A DNA stretch of 37,633 nt. It comes from Herbaspirillum frisingense. GTDB lineage: Bacteria; Pseudomonadota; Gammaproteobacteria; Burkholderiales; Burkholderiaceae_D. Within the stretch, counting starts at the first letter, position 1; each line of letters opens with the position of its first letter. The notes beneath the pieces were generated by a model. The model ran no database searches. It was not told the origin of the DNA and was given only the letters and a program-made list of their open reading frames with translations. The translations under genes were made by a program, and so were the position numbers. Of this stretch, positions 32,890-37,633 are shown in pieces. The stretch spans positions 1 to 37,633 of the forward strand of contig WNDX01000026.1 of assembly GCA_009914615.1 (NCBI GenBank), read 5' to 3'.

Positions 32890-33924
32890 TTACTTGGGCA
32901 AGACGTCCAGTTCGGTCCTGGAGGGCAGGAAGCTGCCGTTCCAGATCTTGTCGGCATTGACGCGGGTCTTGGTGCCGTAGGCGTCCGAGACCTGCGAGGC
33001 CATCAGCGTCAGGCGCGGCGCGAACACCTGGCCGTAGCCTTCCGACTTGGCGTGCGGCGTGGCGATGGCGCTGGCGATCGCCAGCTTCAGGCGGCGCAGC
33101 TCCAGCTTTTCGTCGATCAGGCCGTCGCGTTCCTTGACCACCTTGATGGCGGCTTCAGGATTGGCGATGACGTCCTTGGTGGCCTTGGCAAAGGCGCGCA
33201 GGAAGGCTTTGATGGCCTCCGGCTTCTGCCTGATCATGGCGTCGGAGGCGATGATGGCGTTGCCGTACAGCTTCACGCCATAGTCCGGGAACATCATCAC
33301 GTTGACGTCTTCATCCTTGATGCCACGCGCGTTCAGGTTCAGCAGCGAAGTGAAGTAGAAGCCGGTGATGGCATCCACGTCGCCGCGCGCCAACATGGTT
33401 TCGCGCAGCGGCGGGTCCATGCTGGTCCATTGCGCCTTCGATGCGTCCAGGCCATTGGCCTTGGCGAAGATGGGATAGCCCCGGCGGCCGGCGTCGAACA
33501 CCGGGGCGCCCAGCTTCTTGCCCACCAGGTCGGCCGGCTTCTTGATGCCGGATTTCTTCAGCGAAAAGATCGCGGCCGGGGTGTCGTTGTACACCATCAT
33601 CACGGCCACCGGCTTGGAGGGCGCATCCGGATTGTTGGCGGCGAATTCCATCAGGGCCGCCATGTCGGCGAAGCCCATGTCATAAGTGCCGGAGGCGACG
33701 CGGTTGACCGCATTGCCGGAACCGTTGCCGGCGTCGATGGTGACGTCCAGTTTCTCCTGGGCGAAGTAACCCTTGGCCTTGGCCACCAGGAACAGCGCGG
33801 ACGGGCCTTCGAAGCGCCAGTCCAGTTGGAATTTGATCTTGGTCTCTTGCGCGAACGAGGACGATGCCGATACCAGGCCGAGCAGCAGCGCCGCCGAACA
33901 GCCGAGGAAGCGGAAAGAACGCAT
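32890..33924 (-). CDS. ABC transporter substrate-binding protein (NMT1/THI5-like), ligand unknown
   Basis: A 344-residue exported binding protein: signal peptide of about 25 residues ending SSSFA, then KIKFQLDWRFEGPSALFLVA, the first lobe typical of NMT1/THI5-like proteins, GNGSGNAVNRVASGTYDMG, and PADLVGKKLGAP before the hinge. Relatives bind pyrimidine thiamine precursors, sulphonates, taurine or aromatic acids. Location between a BMP-type importer and puuD suggests a purine-derived or other nitrogen-containing ligand, which is inference only. The start at 33924 fits the signal peptide; the 45-residue upstream extension does not. Confidence 0.9.
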   Translation of the reverse strand: MRSFRFLGCSAALLLGLVSASSSFAQETKIKFQLDWRFEGPSALFLVAKAKGYFAQEKLDVTIDAGNGSGNAVNRVASGTYDMGFADMAALMEFAANNPDAPSKPVAVMMVYNDTPAAIFSLKKSGIKKPADLVGKKLGAPVFDAGRRGYPIFAKANGLDASKAQWTSMDPPLRETMLARGDVDAITGFYFTSLLNLNARGIKDEDVNVMMFPDYGVKLYGNAIIASDAMIRQKPEAIKAFLRAFAKATKDVIANPEAAIKVVKERDGLIDEKLELRRLKLAIASAIATPHAKSEGYGQVFAPRLTLMASQVSDAYGTKTRVNADKIWNGSFLPSRTELDVLPK

Positions 33925-34127
33925 GGGGAAGTCTCCCGAAAAGCGATTGAAAGAAAAAAAGGTGGAAACCGCAATGCGCGCGCGATCAGGAAGGAAAGCT
34001 GACAGGCACGGCGACGCGATGCGCGGCGCATTCCGGTAATGCGGCTTCCACCGAAGCACAGGCTCAAGACCGGCAAGCCGGCCAGAAGGAGTCGCCGGAT
34101 TGCCGCACTACGTTGCTGCTGTTGCCC

Positions 34128-34166
34128 GGACCGCCGCGCCGGGAAGGAAGACCGGCGCGGCGGTCC
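34128..34166 (-). terminator. Strong 15-bp hairpin between the porin and the ABC binding protein genes
   Basis: GGACCGCCGCGCCGG (34128-34142) and its exact complement (34152-34166) enclose a 9-nt loop. It lies 47 bp past the porin stop codon. There is no T-run, so it may be a rho-assisted terminator, or an RNA structure that protects the porin message and lowers expression of the downstream ABC genes. Confidence 0.5.
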
Positions 34167-34212
34167 GTTTGTCCGCGCCCCTCATCGGGACGCGGGCAAC
34201 CGGCTCAGGCCA

Positions 34213-35301
34213 TCAGAAGCGATGGCGCATGCCCAGGCCGAAGGACACGCCCGAGCTCTTGTTGGAGATCTTGTCGTTCATGACGATCGCGTACAGGTCG
34301 GTGCGCTTGGACATGAAATAGTCGTAGCCGACCGAGGTGGTGTTGCGCGAGACGTCGCCGGTGGTGCTGGCCAGCAGGTCGCCGGTGCGCTTGGTGCGGG
34401 CGAAGCCGGCCAGGATCGAGCCGTTGCCCACCGGCGCCGACAGGCCCACGCTGTACACCTTGTCCTTGGCTTGCGGATTGCCGGCGGTGGTGTCCTTGCT
34501 GGCCTGGTAGGTGCCATACAGCTTGACCACCTGGAAGTCATAGGTGCCGCCGACCATCCAGGTCTTCTGGCGGGTGATCGAGGAGAACGGCGCGGTGGCG
34601 TCGATGATGGCCGCGCCCGAGTTCGGGTTGCTGACCTGGGCGTCGAAGTACAGGCCGGTCAGGGCCAGGCCGCCGTTGAAGTACAGGGCGTTCAGGCCGA
34701 TGTTCTTCTTGCCGGTCTGGCCGGCGACTTCGCCGAACTGATAGTGCAGGTTGGCTTGCAGGCCGCCGAACTTGGGCGTGGTGTAAATGATTTCATTGCT
34801 CCAGCCGCTGTCGGCCGCGTTGGCCTGGGTCCAGGTGCGCGAGCCGAAGTTGCCCGACGGCGTATAGACGTGCAGCACCAGCGGCGAGAAGGTAAACGAA
34901 TCGCCGAAGGGGTTGAACAGCACGGTCGGCAGGAAGCTCGGCGCCAGGCCGCGGCCCAGCATCACGCGGCCGTAGCTGCCGGCCAGGGCGATGTTGGCGT
35001 CGCGCGAGAACAGGTTGTCGCCCGAGAAGCGGCCGGTGGCGCCGGTATCGGTCTGGAAGAAGGAGGTCAGGTTGAATTCGGCCCTCAGGCCGCCGCCCAG
35101 GTCTTCGGTGCCCTTGAAGCCGATCCACGACGTGGTCATGCCGCCCGAGCCCACCGATGCCTTGCTGCCGGTGTCGCCGCTGTTCTTCATACTGCCTGCG
35201 AAGGCATCGACCAGGCCGCTGACGGTGACGGACGATTGCGCCATCGCGCTGCCCGCCATCAGGCAGGATGCCAAGGCCAGTGCCAAACGAGTTTTCTTCA
35301 T
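34213..35301 (-). CDS. Outer-membrane porin, burkholderial/neisserial type
   Basis: A 362-residue trimeric general porin of the Gram-negative porin family 4. It has a 21-residue signal peptide (MKKTRLALALASCLMAGSAMA), starts QSSVTVSGLVDAF, repeats amphipathic beta strands such as SWIGFKGTEDLGGGLRAEF, and ends in the terminal phenylalanine required for outer-membrane insertion (GLGMRHRF). AGGGGAG precedes the ATG at 35301. It lies upstream of two ABC importers on the same strand and divergent from puuD; a sigma54 promoter precedes it, so it is probably a nitrogen-regulated channel for the transported compounds. Confidence 0.93.
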   Translation of the reverse strand: MKKTRLALALASCLMAGSAMAQSSVTVSGLVDAFAGSMKNSGDTGSKASVGSGGMTTSWIGFKGTEDLGGGLRAEFNLTSFFQTDTGATGRFSGDNLFSRDANIALAGSYGRVMLGRGLAPSFLPTVLFNPFGDSFTFSPLVLHVYTPSGNFGSRTWTQANAADSGWSNEIIYTTPKFGGLQANLHYQFGEVAGQTGKKNIGLNALYFNGGLALTGLYFDAQVSNPNSGAAIIDATAPFSSITRQKTWMVGGTYDFQVVKLYGTYQASKDTTAGNPQAKDKVYSVGLSAPVGNGSILAGFARTKRTGDLLASTTGDVSRNTTSVGYDYFMSKRTDLYAIVMNDKISNKSSGVSFGLGMRHRF

Positions 35302-35429
35302 TACGCTCCCCTGTTTAAAAAATGGCGCCGGACGGGATTGCCCGGCAAGTTCACATCTCTTCACCACAGTGGCGCGCGGTGTTGCTGCTCTCCCGTGCGG
35401 CGCGCCATGCGGATTCAGGAGGGAGGTTT

Positions 35430-35446
35430 AGCAGATATCGTGCCAA
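35430..35446 (-). promoter_or_regulatory. Sigma54 (-24/-12) promoter of the porin gene
   Basis: On the minus strand TTGGCACGATATCTGCT matches the sigma54 consensus TTGGCACG-N4-TTGCT at all but one base, with GG and GC exactly ten bases apart. Transcription would begin near 35420, giving a leader of about 119 nt. Sigma54 promoters need an enhancer-binding activator such as NtrC; no clear NtrC site (GCAC-N7-GTGC) was found in the upstream region. Confidence 0.72.
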
Positions 35447-35701
35447 TGCGATCACGAGTGCTGGCGGGGTTTGCGGCGGCATTTCCCGCGCATGCCGGCG
35501 GCCCGGCGCGGCGCTTCCCGGCCAGGCCGGCGGAGGCCACGGCGGCCGGCGCCGTCGCTGACGTAAAGATCGGCCGCCAGAGCGGGATTGCGGGCAATCG
35601 CGTGATCGGCCGGTGGGCGCGGCAATGGAATCGGGCCGATGCCGGCGGCGCGGGACTTGTCCGCGATCAACAATAGCGGCCGTTGCAGGTCGCCAACGTA
35701 C

Positions 35702-35717
35702 TGTCATTTTGTTGACA
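35702..35717 (+). promoter_or_regulatory. Inverted repeat TGTCA-N6-TGACA, operator candidate for puuD or the porin
   Basis: A perfect 5-bp inverted repeat in an otherwise GC-rich region made locally AT-rich. The right half lies inside TTGTTGACAATG, which recurs as TTGTTGACAGTG at 35897-35908. The regulator is not known. Confidence 0.4.
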
Positions 35718-36136
35718 ATGATTTCTTTTCATTTGCGACAACTTGGTGCTTGGGATGCACTGAATTTGACGCGCTGCACTAAAAACGATGCGCGCCGATT
35801 CCGGGGCCGTCGGCGAATGCCCGTCCAGAAGCCGCGCCAATGCTGGGCTGTGGCTTATGTGCGAAATCTTCTGTTGCTTATCTGCGTTGGCAAATATTGT
35901 TGACAGTGTTTTGGGATATTGTGGCCAATCCGGCCACCCGCATGAGCGCCCCGCCGCCGCAGGCGGCAGGGGCGCGGCTGGTGGCGCTGTCGGCCGTACT
36001 GTCGGCGATCGCGCAGGGGCTTTGTCGCGGATCTTCCTCGTAGCCCGGCACTATTTATGCTAGAACGGTCGGCATCGGCGCGGCCCTCTCGCGAGGCCGC
36101 CGGACCGCACAACGACACAGAGGACGAAATTCGAAC

Positions 36137-37422
36137 ATGGAAGCCTATATTTTCGACTGGCTCAATTTGCTGCTGCGCTGGCTGCATGTCATCACGGCGA
36201 TTGCCTGGATAGGCTCTTCCTTCTACTTCGTCTGGCTCGACAACAGCCTGGTCCAGCCCACCGATCCCGAGCTGAAGGAGAAGGGGGTGGGCGGCGAGCT
36301 GTGGGCGGTGCATGGCGGCGGTTTCTACAATCCGCAGAAGTACCTGCTGGCGCCCAAGGTCTTGCCCGAGCATCTGCACTGGTTCTACTGGGAGTCGTAC
36401 AGCACCTGGCTGTCCGGCTTCGCGCTGTTTTCCCTGCTCTACCTGTTCAACGCCAACGTCTTCCTGGTGGACCGCAACGTGTTCGACATGTCGGCCTCCA
36501 TGGCCGGCGGCACGGCGATCGCGTTCCTGGTGTTCAACTGGCTGATCTATGACGCCATCTGCAGCAACATCGGCGACCGGCCCAATGCCCATCGGCTGGT
36601 CAATATCCTGGTCGGGCTGCAGGTGGTGGTGTCGGTATGGGCGGCCTGCCATCTGTTCTCGGGCCGCGCGGCCTTCCTGATCAGCGGGGCGTCGCTGGCG
36701 ACCATCATGAGCGCCAATGTGCTGGTGTGGATCATCCCGGGGCAGCGCAAGATGGTGGCGTCCATGCGTGCTGGCCAGGCGCCCGATCCTATCCACGGCA
36801 AGCGCGGCAAGCAGCGCAGCGTGCATAACACTTACTTCACGCTGCCGGTGCTGTTCGCCATGCTGTCCAATCACTACAGCATGACTTACAGCGCGCCGCA
36901 TAACTGGCTGGTGCTGTTGTTCATCATGGCGGCGGGGGCCTTGATCCGGCAGTTCTTCGTGCTGCGGCACAAGGGCGTGTACAACTGGTGGTATCCGGGC
37001 GTGGCGGTGGTGTTGCTGCTGGCGGTGGCGGTCGGTTTGAGTCCGGCGATGCGGGCCAAGCCGGTGCCGGCGGCTTTGCATCATGCTGAAGAAGCCAAGG
37101 CTGCGGCTGCCACCGGTGCTACCGATGGCGGCAAGGCGCAGGCCGTGGCTGCCGCGCCGGTTTCGGCGGGCGGGTTTGCTCAGGTGCAGCAGGTGATCCA
37201 GGCGCGCTGCATCAGTGCCATGCCGAGAAGCCCAGCCTGATGCCCGTGCCGGGCAAGGGCGTGCTGCTGGATAGCAAGGAGCATATCGCGCAGCATGCGC
37301 AGCAGATTTATCAACAGGCTGTGGTGCAGAAGACCATGCCCTTGGGGAACATGACCAATATCACCGATGAGGAGCGGGCGATTCTCGGCAAGTGGTTTGA
37401 GGCGGGGGCGGGTGTCAATTGA
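36137..37422 (+). pseudogene. puuD: Membrane urate oxidase PuuD, frameshifted in its haem-binding motif
   Basis: PuuD is an inner-membrane urate oxidase with a C-terminal cytochrome c domain. The first frame (36137-37240) encodes the membrane part, starting MEAYIFDWLNLLLRWLHVIT with about eight helices, then an alanine-rich linker. At 37208-37221 the sequence reads TGCATCAGTGCCAT; one extra base after AG (for example AGCTGC) restores CXXCH (C-I-S-C-H) and continues AEKPSLMPVPGKG into the second frame, whose end (MPLGNMTNITDEERAILGKW) is the family C-terminus. The repaired protein would be 428 residues. As read, it stops eight codons later and lacks the cytochrome domain. It faces the porin gene; no other urate-pathway gene is visible, and an IS481 element follows. 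Confidence 0.88.
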
Positions 37423-37519
37423 GTGGCGTGGCTTGTTTGCTGTTGGATTTGTCCGTTTGCCGAGACGGGCTGGATTCGGTGGCGTTGCTTGTGTTCTTTG
37501 GTTCGTTGTATAGACCGGT

Positions 37520-37556
37520 GACATAGGTAACACGTGTGTCGGGACATAGGTAACAC
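37520..37556. repeat. Tandem direct repeats GACATAGGTAACAC in the IS481 end
   Basis: Two identical 14-bp copies with starts 23 bp apart, probably transposase-binding sites. They lie between the outer terminus and the transposase stop codon. Confidence 0.7.
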
Positions 37557-37557
37557 T

Positions 37558-37633
37558 TCAATCGTAGACATCATCTTGTCGCAAATCAATTTTGGCGAAG
37601 CGCTGATGAGCGAAGTACAACTCGAACACGCCG
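37558..37633 (-). CDS. IS481-family transposase, C-terminal fragment
   Basis: The last 24 residues are visible: GVFELYFAHQRFAKIDLRQD followed by four more residues and a TGA. The V-F-x-x-x-F-x-x-x-x-x-x-x-I-D-L-R pattern is the C-terminus of IS481-type DDE transposases (rve domain). Everything upstream, including the catalytic residues, is outside the window, so completeness of the element is unknown. Confidence 0.65.
   Translation of the reverse strand, partial: GVFELYFAHQRFAKIDLRQDDVYD

Larger units (their letters stand above)
35302..36136. other. 835-bp divergent regulatory region between the porin gene and puuD
   Basis: No gene is supported: open frames here lack ribosome sites and family features. 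It holds the sigma54 promoter of the porin (35430-35446), an inverted repeat TGTCA-N6-TGACA (35702-35717), two copies of TTGTTGACARTG 188 bp apart (35709-35720 and 35897-35908), and a strong GC hairpin GCGCCCC-GCCGCC / GGCGGC-A-GGGGCGC (35946-35975). A possible -10 (TATGCT, 36055-36060) precedes puuD without a clear -35 box. The length suggests a regulated divergent promoter. Confidence 0.7.
37507..37633 (-). mobile_element. Partial IS481-family insertion sequence (one end)
   Basis: The end of the window contains the 3' end of a transposase gene on the minus strand and the outer terminus. TGTATAGACCGGTGACATAG begins near 37507 as a TG-starting end, and the element carries two direct copies of GACATAGGTAACAC (37520-37533 and 37543-37556), as is common in ends of IS481-type elements. 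The other end and any target duplication are outside the window. It is inserted about 85 bp after the puuD stop codon. Confidence 0.7.

Noticed and set aside
35736-35756. NtrC-binding site (GGTGC...GCAC) near the sigma54 promoter
   Set aside because: The half-sites are in the order GTGC-N7-GCAC, the inverse of the NtrC consensus GCAC-N7-GTGC.
35897-35914. Sigma54 promoter TTGGCAAATATTGTTG upstream of puuD (35887-35902)
   Set aside because: The -24 GG is present, but the position of the -12 GC holds TG, so the essential dinucleotide is missing.
35788-36063. Small protein genes in the region upstream of puuD
   Set aside because: Several overlapping short open frames in different frames, none with a ribosome site or a recognisable fold; they span hairpins and likely regulatory DNA.

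Overview
The window is GC-rich chromosomal DNA from a betaproteobacterium. Protein sequences, gene order (metK / SAH riboswitch-ahcY-holin-metF; hemA-prfA; minCDE) and a neisserial/burkholderial-type porin point to Burkholderiales, most likely Oxalobacteraceae close to Herbaspirillum. This assignment comes from reading the sequence, not from a database search. No tRNA, rRNA or CRISPR array was seen. Both ends lie inside insertion sequences (an IS3-family element at the left, an IS481-family element at the right), as expected if the window is a contig that stopped at repeats.

Left part (1-7.2 kb): an IS3 end, then two LpxL/LpxM-type lipid A acyltransferases in a translationally coupled minus-strand pair. 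Divergent from them is an S-adenosylmethionine cycle block: metK, a sigma70 promoter with an SAH riboswitch, ahcY, a small four-helix membrane protein and metF. A 36-bp perfectly symmetrical terminator separates metF from the convergent 5-formyltetrahydrofolate cyclo-ligase gene.

Middle (7.2-26.1 kb): a periplasmic soluble lytic transglycosylase, an NDUFA9-like dehydrogenase, a glutathione S-transferase, CCA-adding enzyme and a GNAT protein run on the plus strand. Next come phenylalanine hydroxylase and a 1206-residue indolepyruvate ferredoxin oxidoreductase, two steps of aromatic amino acid catabolism. The 682-bp gap between them holds a candidate minus-strand sRNA with its own promoter, two identical CCTCCCCT anti-Shine-Dalgarno octamers and a strong terminator. 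The minus strand then carries hemA, prfA, dsbB, prmC (in transcription order), an atypical orphan response regulator, minCDE and an SRPBCC protein.

Right part (26.2-37.5 kb): a transport and catabolism locus that looks dedicated to purine or related nitrogen compounds. It has a BMP-type ABC importer (ATPase, two permeases, lipoprotein), an NMT1/THI5-type ABC importer of unknown ligand, an outer-membrane porin with an excellent sigma54 (-24/-12) promoter, and divergently puuD, the membrane cytochrome-linked urate oxidase. Two genes here have apparent one-base frameshifts: the second BMP permease has seven Cs where six restore the family N-terminus, and puuD lacks one base inside its CXXCH haem motif. 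Either the assembly has indel errors or the purine route is decaying or switchable in this strain. The most notable observations are the sRNA candidate, these two frameshifts and the sigma54 promoter.
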